Positions 46,780 to 59,500 of a stretch of 60,000 nucleotides of DNA are shown in pieces. The notes beneath the pieces are model-generated. The model did not search any database. It was not told the origin of the DNA and saw only the letters and a list, made by a program, of their open reading frames with translations. Where the stretch lies: contig NC_092673.1 in assembly GCF_964355755.1 (NCBI RefSeq), forward strand, positions 5,649,001-5,709,000, read 5' to 3'. A program made the position numbers and the translations under genes. How positions within the stretch are numbered: position 1 is the stretch's first letter; each line of letters opens with the position of its first letter. The DNA comes from Antedon mediterranea. Lineage: Eukaryota; Echinodermata; Crinoidea; Comatulida; Antedonidae.

Positions 46780-48160
46780 TGTATGTTTTCGTCGATAGAC
46801 TCTTCGCTCATCATACCTATCAGTAATACAGAACTCGAATTAATTGATGAACCATGAACTAGGAGAACATGTACACTCACTGGCATTTTATACCATGGAT
46901 AGAGTTGTATATATAACTCTGCTGTTTTTCGGCAGTAGTCCCTAAAAAGGGTCTAAGCACGTACTGGATTTACATCCAACCCGCAAATTTCAGCGAAAGT
47001 CTCCTTTTCCTGGAGAGCTAGCTCTGCAAGCTATGTTGCTGTTCCTTGTTTCTTTCCTATATGTTCTTTAAACCGATCGTGTATTTCTTTTCTTCATATC
47101 GGCAACGATGGCTTTGTCACTATCAGACGAAATACGCCACTTTTTTTACTGGCATTCTGTACCAATATGAATTAGCATTTCGAAGCACCTACTCCATTTG
47201 TGTAGTGGCGAGAGCCATAGCTGTAGGCTTCTTCACTTGACGATGGGAGTTTATCCAAATCATTAAACTGTTTTGGAGTAGCTTCACATATATAACATCG
47301 CATTGAATACTTGGTTTCAGTCAAAGCATTCTCGACATTTTGGTCAACTATTGAATTGTAAATTGTAGTGTATTTAGATGTTGTCTTTTCTGTTTTCATC
47401 TGCAGCCAGTTCATAGTTAATTAATATCAGATAATATATTGAATTGCAGGTGTAAGGTCGGCAAAATCACGAGGAAGTATCTTTATGTTCAACTACTTCT
47501 TTAATTTCTTCTTTTTTTTACTGAACAATTCGAAGTGCAGTTTGGTCCAGCAAGCTTTGAAGGGGTACTCTTGCCGAATCTTCTTTAACCGTTATATTAT
47601 TTACGTAGCATCTATGCTTAGCTTCCCTCACGTTCCACAAACCTGTTTGGTATGACTGTTTTGTCATATCAGTTTCAACTTATAGCTAAAAGTGACAAAG
47701 CTTTTTCACTAGTAAACTTGATCGGTTCTGGTTTTTTTTCGGATATTAACTTTCTTATTTTAGCTGGTCTTAATGGTGTTAGCATTGCAAACTTCAGCAC
47801 ATATTTTAAATGTGAATTTTGCTTATATACGCCTTGTGAAGCAGCATAGAGAAGTTCTTCTGGTACTCTGACTAATAATAGTTGATGAAATGAACTTTGT
47901 GACGGCCATACTTGTACCATCTTCCTCATAAATAATAAAGAAAATGGTTTGATAGTTTTAGTAGTATACTCCAAAAGTTCTTTTGGTATGTTCTTGTCAT
48001 TCCTTACATTGTAATGTAAACGCAATTCACGTAAACATACATTGCAGGCTAGTTCAATGTTGGTAATTAAACCAGCCGAATGGACAGCTTTAAAGGTTGT
48101 ATTTTGATATGGAGGCCATGTTACCTGAGTGTACCTACATTTATGAATGCTTATTCTCAC
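46780..48160 (-). pseudogene. RAG1-like transposase pseudogene
   Basis: Right to left in three frames: 48160-47675 (161 codons, ends SEKALSLLAIS); about 47650-47520 (REAKHRCY, VPLQSLLDQTALRIV); 47414-47172 with a C-x2-C pair (RCYICEATPKQFNDL, Cys near 47297 and 47288); about 47230-47165 (LSPLHKWSRCFEMLIHIG); about 46930-46795 (TAELYIQLYPWYKMP, SVHVLLVHG, MSEESIDE). This order matches a widespread invertebrate transposase family that I recall as collinear with the RAG1 core: the Cys pair, a PLH/ALH helix, then HK-x-L-x-H before the last catalytic Glu in SEE. The segment expected to carry the first catalytic Asp is missing between about 47510 and 47415. There are several stops and frameshifts. 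Family recall was not checked by search. Confidence 0.65.
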
Positions 48161-48774
48161 ACTGGTAGCATTCTCTTTTCAAATACAGACGCGTCGTGGA
48201 AAGGTTTTCTCTTCGTCAAGTTCGTGCGATTGCGATCAATGTGTCAATGAAAATGCATTATACATTTATTTTAAAACGGGACATTTAAATAGCTTCCTAT
48301 ATGCAATGTCGCGAATTTTCGCAGCCAAATTTGGTATTAACGTAAAGCTCAAGCTTTGCTCGAAATATTAATGTCAAAATTAGCGCGCGAATCGACGCGA
48401 ATCCAAACTATTTTAGTGGTTTTACTTTAAAATATGATTTTTTGGTATTTTTGGGCTATATTTTGTGATTTTTAACCCTAAAATAAAGCAATAATCGAAA
48501 ATGTTATTTTACTGCCTAATAGTATTAATAACAGACAACAATTTCATGCAGTATCAAATCCATTGCTTTTTTCTAGAAAAAATAGCAGCGAATTTATCAA
48601 AACTGTTGTTTTTGCTCATTTTAAGTGAAATGTCATGGTTTCTTCAAGTTTCCATGGTTACAAGACACTATTAAAATTTACAAAAAATAAAATTATTAGT
48701 GGATTTATATAATTTAAGATGTCTTCTTCCTAATCCAATATTAAAAAGTTCGGAATGCCACATTTACCATTTTG
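48161..48774. other. 5' part of the RAG1-like element, non-coding or eroded
   Basis: Between the transposase relic and the right inverted end. Short fragments only; no frame could be matched to the RAG1 N-terminus. Confidence 0.45.
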
Positions 48775-49004
48775 GACTTTTGGCACACTTTGAATTGATT
48801 CTGGCCCACTGTGCGCCCGCTCGAACAAATCTTCCGCGTGGTTCAGTAAACGTTATGACGTTATCTGCTAACACTGAGGGTGCTTGACTTGTTCATTATC
48901 ATGGATGGGAGCCGTGAAAATCATTTGTGTATGGGTAAATAATAAAAATATACAGAGGGCGCAATCACACAAAAAGTCAGAAGAGTAAACAAGTTTACTA
49001 TCTT

Positions 49005-49227
49005 TAGAAGTAGATATGCACCTCCTCATGCCCCGTGTGTGTGATAGTTAACCCTTGGAGTAGGTGTGCACCTCCCCGTGCCCAACTGTGTGTGATAGTT
49101 ATCCCTGGGAGTAGATGTGCACCTCCCCTATGCCCCTGTGTGTGGAGTATGTGTGTGATAGTCAGCCCTTGGAGTAGATGTGCACCTCCCCATGCCGCTG
49201 TGTGAGTTACCCGTGGGAGTAGATGTG
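49005..49227 (+). repeat. Detached fragment of the tandem-unit minisatellite
   Basis: Four to five units with GTGTGTGATAGTTA, GGAGTAGATGTGCACCTCCC and GTGTGGAGTATGTGTG, i.e. the family filling 16862-18266. It lies 13 kb right of the array, beside the RAG1-like relic, without the other parts of the unit. Confidence 0.9.
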
Positions 49228-49375
49228 ATTGACGGTCACTATTTTTAATATAAAAATCTCCTGATTTTGTCCATAGTGTAATTATTATGCGTCATTAATA
49301 TGCACATATAGTGTATTATTATCACCCTATCTGAACTAAGTTTTGTCAAAGTACAAGGAAATTGAAATTTGTAAT

Positions 49376-49381
49376 TTTATT
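49376..49381 (-). promoter_or_regulatory. Polyadenylation signal of EDRF1
   Basis: AATAAA on the minus strand, about 170 bases past the stop at 49551-49553. Confidence 0.5.
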
Positions 49382-49550
49382 TAAAACAAAAACTCATACA
49401 CTACACTACAGGTATTTTAATCTTTAAATTGTTGTTCTAAGCATGTATAATACAAACTATATATCACATAATCTAAGCCTTGATTCGCACGTCACCAGGA
49501 TCTTGGAATTTGTAAAGTATTTCAAACCACTTGAGTATACATAATCATCA

Positions 49551-50544
49551 TTATCTTGCTGTTTGCCCTGTTAACAGTTTTTGATTCAATAGTATTATTT
49601 CTGTTAATGAAAACTGTAAAGTTAATTGTTCAGTTGATTCAACCTTGAGTGATATTACATACATCTTTTTGTACGTGGCACAAATCATCTCATTCTCCTT
49701 ATTTCTGTAAATAAATAAAACAAAATCAAAGAATTATATACAATCATAATATAAGAGAAAAGTTGAGGGTTAAAATTGAACTTATCACTGGATGAACAGA
49801 GACATCCACTATGTGATAATAAGATCAAAAGCTCTATCTACACTATCAAACTAGTTGGACAAAAAAAAAGTGTGCCCAAATATGGTAGTGATATGCTTAA
49901 ATATGGTAGTGATATGACATCATCATGACAATCTGTAAACTTTTATCTTCGCCGCAATATTGCACACATTCGACTTTTTCTTTCGATACGCTCCACATCC
50001 TCTATCATTCATGGTTTTATCTCTTCTCGTCTTGATTATTGCAATTCTCTGTTCTATGCCCTTCCGAATTTTCAAATTAATCGTCTTCAACGACTACAGA
50101 ACTTGGCTGCTTGTATCATTACGTTCACTAACCGTCGCTCTCACATTTCACCTGTTCTTCGAGAACTTCACTGGCTCCCCATTGACAATCGAATCAAATT
50201 TAAAATCTTGCTCCTTACTTTTAAAGCACTTCTTTTCAACCAACCTGCTTACATCCATCAATTAATCACCTTTTATGTTCCTGGACGGACTCTTAGATCA
50301 TCTGATGATTTTTTTACTCTCTGTTCCACGCATAGCCACTAAAACCTTTGGTCATAGATCGTTTTCTTTTGCTGCACCCACACTCTGGAATTCACTCCCC
50401 CCACAAATTAAACACTGCTCTTCTGTTGCCTTATTTAAAAAATTGCTCAAAACTCATTTTTTCGACCACTAACATGCCCAGCGCCTTTGATTTTGTACCT
50501 CGGTCTTTGAATTGACGCTTTATAAATTTTGATATAATAATAAT

Positions 50545-50586
<42 letters not shown>

Positions 50587-53500
50587 AATAATAAATAATA
50601 ATAGTGTAGACAGAGCTTTAGATGTAGGATGGAGCTGAGTTATGAAGACATTTGAAGGTAATAAATAGAACTTTGAACTTCTGCGAGTCAGAAATAGGAA
50701 ACCAATGTAGTTGTAGTTGTTGTTTATGTTTTGTTTCTTACCGTTTCATGTTTGAATGAACTTTGACCAGGTTAAGAAGCACATACTGAAGTCTTGATTT
50801 TAGAATGTTTTTAAGTCCTTCAATCTCAGCATCATCACTATCTAACTCATGACTGTCATTTTTATCTCTCTTGTGTTCTGATAAATGAGTAGACGTATTT
50901 CTTTTTTCATAATCCAAACCCTCTTTAGAAATGTTTTGTTTTTTAAGTTTTTGAGATTCAGTTTTAAGATCTATTTGTTCTTTTTCTAAAACCTCTGATT
51001 GATTAGAAGTACAAGTGTCTCTTTTCTGACAATCTACTGCAGTCTCACTTTTGAATGATTCTAATTGGTTAGAAGTGTCCATGCCACTTTTGAACGCTTC
51101 TGATTGGTTAGAAGAGTCTATCTCAGTTTTGAACACTTCTGATTGGTTAGAAGAGTCTATCCCAGTATTGAACACTTCTGATTGGTTAGAAGAGCCTATC
51201 CCAGTTTTGGAAACTTCTGATTGGTTGAAAGTGTCTATCCCACTTTTAAATTCTTCTGATTGTTTAGAAGTGTCTATCTTCCGTTCTAATGCTTCTGATT
51301 GATTAGAAGTGTCTCTTTTCCTTACAACAGCAAGATTATTGGCTGGTTTATAAGTTTCTTTTTCAGGGATGGTTTCTGAGGTAGTAGCGGTGACATTAGT
51401 TTTAACTTGATCTATGCTATCAGCAGATCCAGTATCAGCAGATGTTACATGTTCTTTATCTAGTATTTGTATTGTATCTTTACACTGCAATAAAATATCC
51501 AAACAGCATTGCAAAGATTTAATCTTGGTTGAATTTCCTGTTTGACCTGTTGGGAGAGAGAAAATAAAAGAAATTTATTGAAAAATTATTAACAATTTTT
51601 TTATTGCAATTAATAATAATAGTTAATTTTACAAACGAAAGTGGATTGTTGATTCATAACTAAATACGGTTGAGGGAATTGACACAATTGGAAGAGAGAT
51701 TGGAATGTTCCATTTATAGCCATCATACAATATATTTGTTAAAACGTAAGTTTTACAAAGTAAAATAGTATTTTTAAAAGTTTACAATTATGATGTTGTA
51801 ATGGAGTTGTGTACCAAGATTCAGCAATTAAAAACAATTATTGTAAACAGAGATAAATAGTATACTTGTTATTATTAAACAAATAAAAATCAGTACTGAA
51901 AGAATGTACCAACTTTCTATATCATTGAGTATAAATTCGAAAAGTTAGGCGCGATTTACTGAAATTTGCCATTGCGTATATTTATATATAGAAACTGCAT
52001 GGTAGTAGAATTTCTGCTCAATTTGCATTCTTTGCTGTTGCTGTGAGTACGGGAAAATTTCCCAAATATATAAAAAATTAGAAAATCAATGAATTAGAAA
52101 ATATGATTAGTTAGTTAGTTGTAACCACTAACTAATCAATTGCCTAACCAGGCCTTTCTCTAGACACACATGATAATAACAAAATAAATACCAGTAATAT
52201 GATTACATAACTTACTATGGAACTGGTGTTCAATCATGGCAACCCTTTCAAGTTGTACCCTTAGAAGTTCTGTTGGTCTTTCAAGAACTCTAAACAATTT
52301 CTCAGCCTTCTCATAATAGTTATCTGCAAGGGATTTTGTGTAGCGTTTCTTTTTGTCACTCATCTAAAAACAAAATTTTGGTCGTGAAGAAGAATTATGC
52401 AACAAAAGCAGTGGTGTTATAACAAATATAGTATATTTTAACTTGGATAGGACACAGGACAATCAAGAGCATGGTAGTTCAACCGATAAATCTCAACACA
52501 ACCAATTACATCACTCTGATAGAAGATAAATGGTACCGTACTGTGGAACCGTAGTCATAACATCGGCAAGGGTTCGAGGCTCACCTGCTTCATGATTCTC
52601 GTGGTAGAACAAAGTTTTCTTGGATAAGGACTATAAACTGTCCAGTGTATACATCTAGATTATGTGCACACCTAGTACATCTTTCTAAACGAGTAGAAGG
52701 GTTACCCCGATATACTAGTACCCATCATACCTGGGTCTTCTGGGAGACCAGTCTTTGACTGAAGAGGATACCCAGTGTAAACAAATTTAAAATTCAAAGA
52801 CTAACCTGATTTCTTAGTGAACTGTGATACATTGAGGCCAGTCTGTAGTAGACATTAGCCATACGGAACTGATGCAAGACAGCATTACTGGATGATGGTT
52901 CCACTGATTCTGACAGTGATAACACTTCATGCATCAGATGAAGAATTTCCTTTTCAACCTTAACAAAAATATTTAAGGATTTTTAATTCTACTTAACCAA
53001 TAGGGAGAAAAAGTGATGACGTCACGTTTCCGACTGCGCTGGGTACAAACAAAGTTTGGTCGGCCATCTTGTCCTATTCTAACGCATTGATTTAACGCCG
53101 CTTTTTCGTACATCCCGATAACTTTCGTTTTTACATAATTTAGAGTTGATCATCTTGCTTTATTTAATTACTATGTTACTACTGTTGAATATTTTGCTGA
53201 TAATATATCGTAAGTAAAATAGCATTTTAAATTTCATGTTACAAGCACTTTTTAGGCCTCTTTCTTTGGCGACGAGTTTATACTAGCAGTATTTCTGCGT
53301 TTGTTTGTGGAAATGTGCGAATCAATATGCATTTCTAACTTTCAGTTTACTATTTATTTATTTATAATGTATTGCTTATTAAAGTTTGAGTTTTTAATAT
53401 GGTAGGTAAAATGTTGAATTTTACTAGTTTTGATGCATCTAGGCCAGATATGGGTCAAATTAATCGGCAAAATGTCGCTGCTATAGGCAGCTAAGAACGA

Positions 53501-56500
53501 CCGCACACGGCTACCTCTAATGTTGTGATGTAACATTGTGATTATAAATTGAAAGTGAACTTACGATATATTATCAGCAAAATATTCAACAGTAGTAACA
53601 TAGTAAAATAAAGCAAGATAATCAACTCTAAATTATGTAAAAACGAAATTTATCTGGATGTACGGAAAAGCGGTGTTAAATCAATGCGTTAGAATAGGAC
53701 AAGATGGCCGATCAAACTTTGTTTGTACCCAGCGCAGTCAACAGCCAGGACACGTGATGTCACACTTTTTCTCCCTATTGAATATAAGTAATTAAAATGG
53801 TAAATTCATATAAAATTGGCTGTGATGAGTGATGCTTAAGTGAAATAAGGAGGCATTCAATTCATATACTTCATATTCCTTCATATACCAAAATGTCTAC
53901 ATTAATTTCCTACAGTATTCAACAGATAAATACAACAAAAAGTGCTTATTTCAGTTTTAGTTTACTGCTGTCAAAAAATATTTTAATAAATTCTCCAAAT
54001 GTTGTAGAGAAATAAAGATTCATCCAAAGTTACTTTGGAAATACTTTTTTGCTCACCTCCTCCCTAGATATCTTTGCCAAGGGAGCATTGTCTTGCATTG
54101 TGGTTGCCATGGTGAAGTAAGTTGTTGATAACTCCCATGTGACTGCATCCCATATCCCAGGGTACAGTGCTCTATTTCTGAGTGTACTTTGTGACTTTTT
54201 ATAATAACTTATAGCCTGTATTTATAAAAGAGAATAATAGTAAAGGCCATCTTTATGTGTGTGCAACGTATGTTTGGTCACATGTCTGATGACAACCTTA
54301 ACAGTTTAAAGCAAACTCCAGGTTTAAGATTGTTATTGTTTATTTGAAATTATGTCCAGCACCTTTCAATTCATGGTATCCAATTGGTTAATCGCCAGTC
54401 TATAGCTATTGCCATGCCCTCGAACTACAGTATAGACTGGCTAAACTGTGCAATAAAATAGGATCTACAGAAGTGATTTAAAAAAAAAACCATATTTAAT
54501 GAGGGTGATACATCCAGCTATTGCTGATCATTAGGGACCCTCAGAGGTTCACAAGACAAACATATACACAAGATGCTCTACATAAACAAAGTCTTATTAC
54601 AAGTCTTTGGGAGTGGAGAATTTGGTCCTTAGAAAAAATCCTGACATGTGACGGGACTTGAACCCAGGACCCTTGGAGTGGTAGCCAAGCATCATAACGA
54701 CCAAGCCACAACTCCACTGATGCGACGATTGTGTAGCTAGCACTAGCCCTTGTCTAGCCACAATGGTTAACTTGTGTAGATGGAGCTGACTTAGAGGATT
54801 TAGTAAGTTAAAAAGATGAAGGAACAAATAAAGTATGCTTTGGGAATATTTATGGCATATCTGAAGCGACTAATTATCAAATGCAGGCCTTTTGTTGATG
54901 TTTGCTTCTTCTCAGCGAAACTTTGCCACTAGCTAGGCCTGTACTCCAATCGAGTCCATGTTATATGTTCGCTTCGGCCTAGCTAGCCTACAGCTGAATT
55001 GCGTGAAATTGTCAAACAAGTATTTACTGTGCTTTCATCATTTTTAAACAGAGAGCTACCTTTTAAACATTGAATCAGCAGTTTTAACTGGTTGTTGTAA
55101 TAAATGTTACCTTATTAAAATAATGTCTCTCATCTTTACTGAAACCCTCTGTCTCTCCGTCACTGCTTGACGCCATAAATGCTTGAGCACATATCCTCAT
55201 CAGCCGACCCATGTTGTTGTACAGCAAGGCAACGTTGACAACATCGGACACAGCGTTAAAAGCTTTTAACGCCTTCTCAAAACACTGAAAACTCTCTGTC
55301 CATAGCTTTTGTTCTTCAGATAGTGGTACTCCGAAATGAGAAAGAGTATTATTAAATCATACTATAGAGTGTGATAGTGTAATGTATGCATATAAGGGCC
55401 AACAAAAATAATGATGAAAAACTGTCGATATTATGTTTATTACGGTTCTACTGCCTTAACAGCTATGCCATACCTGTACATTATAATAAATGTTTACCTG
55501 TCTGTCGTTTTTCAGTCGCAAGATTCATAAACCAAATACCAAGCTCGTTACGTGCGCTACCCAGCTTTCTCGTTGATGTGATTAGCATTTCGGGATCAAG
55601 TCCTTCACTATAGTGATCCAAGATAGATTCATAACATATACAAGCTGTCCTCAAACAGTCTTGTCTTTTAGATTGGAGTTGAACGGCCCATGACAAATCT
55701 GTTTGTTTAAAGAACAAAAAGAGACAAAGTCTTAATTTTTAAATTTGATATATTGTTAGGCCGGGCTTCATACTATAACTTCTAAAAAATATACCATACA
55801 ATGGATTAAAACAACTATGTACAAACATAACTAAATTCTACTGCGGTGAAATATTAACAATTTGCGAGTTCTTTGTTTCTCTTGCACAAAATTCTCAATA
55901 TAATTTACAAAAAAAACAGAATATTTATATATTTAATTATTCAACTTTGTTTTTACTACTTTGGTCTAAAAGCTGTACACCTGATTTGAAGAGGCCCTAT
56001 TAAATGAGCAATGTACCTCCAATTATGAGAAAAGCTCCATATATTTCACAGCATGTGATACGGAATCAACCAATTAAAAGACAGGGATACACTTTGTGTG
56101 TGTTTATTATATTTCACATACCTTCCATATCAGAATCTTCAGTTGTATGTTCCAAAATCTTTGTCTCATTTTCACATATCTTGTTAAATTCTTGTTCATG
56201 TTGCTGAATGTTGTCTACCATAAGTAGGTGCGTATCGCCGCATACTTCTAAGATCTCACTGATCCGTTTGTTGCATTCGTTAATTTTACCAGCATACTTA
56301 TAGTCAACAACACTCTCTATAGATGATAAGGAAACTGTGGTAAAGCCTTAAGCTCTGTCTACACTATCAAACTTTATGTGACAAAAAAATGTGATGTGCC
56401 CTTATATGGATATGATGATGTCATATCACTACCATATTTGGGAATATCACTGCCATACTTCGGTACATCACACTTTTTTTGTCAAACTAGTTTGATAGCG

Positions 56501-59500
56501 TAGACAGAGCTTTAGGGATTACAAGGGCTTGGGTTGGTTTGGGCATGAGGTGATCTTATTTAGGGAGGTGAAAAGAAGGTTTAAAAAAGCAACTTTACTA
56601 GTCAACTTTACAAGCAAGCGTTTATGAGATGATACAGTGTTAAGGCTAGAGTGAACCCTTTGTTTGGGTTCAGGATTGAAGGTACACAGTGGGAGGATAA
56701 TCATGCCCCTTTGCAGTCTATCGCCTTGAAATGAATTTATTCTGTTATAAAAACAATAGCAATTTAATGCAAAAGTCTGTGTATTGTTCATTTCACTAGC
56801 TAAACTTACCAAAGCATGACAGGGCAACACGGGCATGGCGTAATGCTACACCATAACTCTTGATCTGTACCTCATGCTTAGCCTGGGTCATGAAACAATC
56901 TAAAGCATCTAAAAGCAGATCTAACTTGTACATTTGTTGCCATGAGTCCACAGGTAAACACATGTTTGATGTTGTTGATCTGACGAAAGAGTCTTTGCGG
57001 ACCCTGGTAGCATCCTTTGCGACGGTTTTGTACTTTAGTGGGATTGGTTGTGAACCGGCATTAAACTTTGATGGTTCACAATTTTCAATACATTTCAAAC
57101 CCTGTAAATGTTCATAAAAAAAGCTAATTAAATTATAAATAATAATCGCCCTTGATCTAATAATTCAATTAGGGGCCTAAAAATTGCAAATTTTAGGTGC
57201 TGAACTGAAATTAGTGTCTGTCTTATCTTTTGCATTACAATTTGAAAAAATTAGGGGTCCAGGCCAGCTGGCCCCCCTCTCCCTTGAATCTGCCTATGCA
57301 ATAGTGCATTCAAAGGGTTTTCCTCCTTTAGATTCTCTACTAATGTAATGCACTGAACTTTAGTACTGAATTAAATATTTCAATTATTTAATGTTCTCAC
57401 CTTAACTATAACATCAACAGCACATTTTGCAAGTTCTTCTGGAGATTTCTGTTCTTTTGATACGTTTTCCTCGTTGTTATTGACCATTTCTCCAGGATTT
57501 ATCAACCTCCTGACGTCAACTTCTGATGTGGGTTTAATAGTGTCACTGACTTCATCATGCCAAATCTTAGACATTATGTCGTCGTTGTCTTCATCCTTTT
57601 CGTTATGGATGTTACTCAGGTATGAGTGGCTGAGTAGGTAGGTAGCTGCTGCCATTATCTAAGAAAGCAGTAAAGCCCTGTCTACACTATCAAACTTTAT
57701 GTGATAAAAAAATGTTATGTGCCCATATATGTACATGATACCATATTTGAGCATATTACTATCATATTTGGGCACATCACATTTTTTGTCACATACAGTT
57801 TGATAGTGTAGACAGAGCTATTTATTCTGGGTAACCTCTTCAGTACGAGACTCGCAGTATAGGACCAAATGATGATCAGCACACCGGGAGATAATCCTCT
57901 TCTCTATTACGAATAGTGCACTGATTTTTTAAATGTGCGCAGGACCAGCAATTTTACTTTTAACTCATTTATATTTTTTTGTGGGAAATGGCCCAGGGGT
58001 TGCATCAGGTGAGCCACTTGACAGCGATTCATTTCAGTTTTTGATTAACCAGTCTTTTTTTTTGTTAACTCTTTTCTTTTGTTTTGTTATATATTTGTTC
58101 TTTTCTGACAAAATAAATGATGAAATCAGAAACGTAAACATAAAAAAAGAACAGATAACAATATAATATAATTTTTCAAAATATCAAAAATATTGACAAA
58201 CAAAATGAACTAATGTAGACTAGTTCAGTAAAATATATTTGTAAACATCTTTGTTTTTACGTTTTATGTATCCCTTTTTATTTTTCACTCCTTTTTTAAA
58301 ACATTGTAAATATTGTTTGGCTTTGTATTGTGATTTTTATAGTTTTATTTTAAGTTTTTAATGTCTTTTTTGTGAATGGTTTTTAATATACTACTCTAAA
58401 AAACAAGACTATATGTAAAACAGATGCAATATCTATACCTGATACGTTGTTATCCTGTATAAATATGTTTTTAAATAAAATAAAAAAAGAAAGTACCTCA
58501 GTATTGGCCTGTCCTGTTTCTTCTAGTAGCGATATACAGTTTCTTAGTAATTTGCAAATTACAGATCTGTTAAAATAAAAATTATATATATATATATTTA
58601 TCAAATCAAAAGAATAACCAAACCTTACTTGTAAGACAGACCTATCAAGTTAAGTTTGTGCTATTTTCATATTAACTATTATAAGTAGAAGTTAGCATCT
58701 AATTAAAGAAAGAAAATTTATGTGGGGGAAAAGTTTTGTGCAATTTTTATCAAAACTGCTTCAAAAAATGACCAGTTATGTGTTTATCAGGGCCACAGGT
58801 TTCTAAAGCTTTGTCTACACTATCAAACTTTATGTGACAAAAAATGTAATGTGCCCATATATGGACATGATGATGTCATATCACTACTATAGTAAGGCAT
58901 ATCACTACCATATTTGGGCACATCACACCTTTTTTGTCAAACTAGTGTGATAGTGTAGAGAAAGCTTTATAAGAGGGAGATCTAAATTTGTTAGTTTGGC
59001 CTAAATTGATACATACCGTTTATTTGGGTCAGATGCTGACATATTCTTGGCCACCTTGAAAAGGAGCAGGATAACTGGCATCACAAATGGATTCTTTCCA
59101 CGTTGTATAGAATCTTCTGATAGACTACTAAGATCATACAGCTTGATAACATCATCATTGTTGCCTAAACAATTAAATATAAATTAATGCAATACAATGT
59201 ATGGTAGCTTATACAGTGGAGTGGTACATTGTCTACAGGTGTTTTAAGCTTTGTTTACACTATCAAACTAGTTTGACAAAAAAGTGTGATGATATGGTTG
59301 TCATATGCCCAAACATGGTACTGATATGATATCATTGTGTCCATGGTCACATCACATTTTTTTCCCATAAAGTTTGATAGTGTAGATAGAGCTTTACACT
59401 GTATTATTCTTCTTCTTTAAAAAAATGTATTGAATTGTACATACACCATGGAGCTATCTAATTTTATAGCTCCATGCATAAACTACATAATATTTATGAG

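Larger units (their letters stand above)
46249..48813 (-). mobile_element. RAG1-like/Transib-superfamily DNA transposon relic
   Basis: The element is bounded by 39-bp inverted ends (46249-46287 and 48775-48813, 35 of 39 matching). Both begin CACAGTG and contain AAAGTGTGCCAAAAGTC. CGCCC flanks both ends directly (46244-46248 and 48814-48818): a 5-bp GC-rich target duplication, as made by Transib and RAG transposases. The heptamer equals the vertebrate recombination-signal heptamer. CCAAAAGTC begins 23 bases after the heptamer at both ends, where a nonamer would stand; it matches the ACAAAAACC consensus at 6 of 9. A decayed transposase on the minus strand fills much of the interior. No RAG2-like (kelch) frame is seen. 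Confidence 0.75.
49828..50620. mobile_element. MITE copy 6, split by a LINE fragment
   Basis: The left end AAAGCTCTATCTACACTATC and two CCAAATATGG/AAATATGG words occupy 49828-49925. The right end ATAGTGTAGACAGAGCTTTA is at 50601-50620. Between them lies a 3' LINE piece. It is inside the last EDRF1 intron. Confidence 0.75.

Noticed and set aside
54597-54827. 76-codon minus-strand frame with [16 protein letters not shown]
   Set aside because: This peptide is the conceptual translation of a tRNA-type SINE; not a protein gene.
57933-58166. 77-codon plus-strand frame in an EDRF1 intron
   Set aside because: Phenylalanine-rich AT sequence, antisense to the gene, with no motif.
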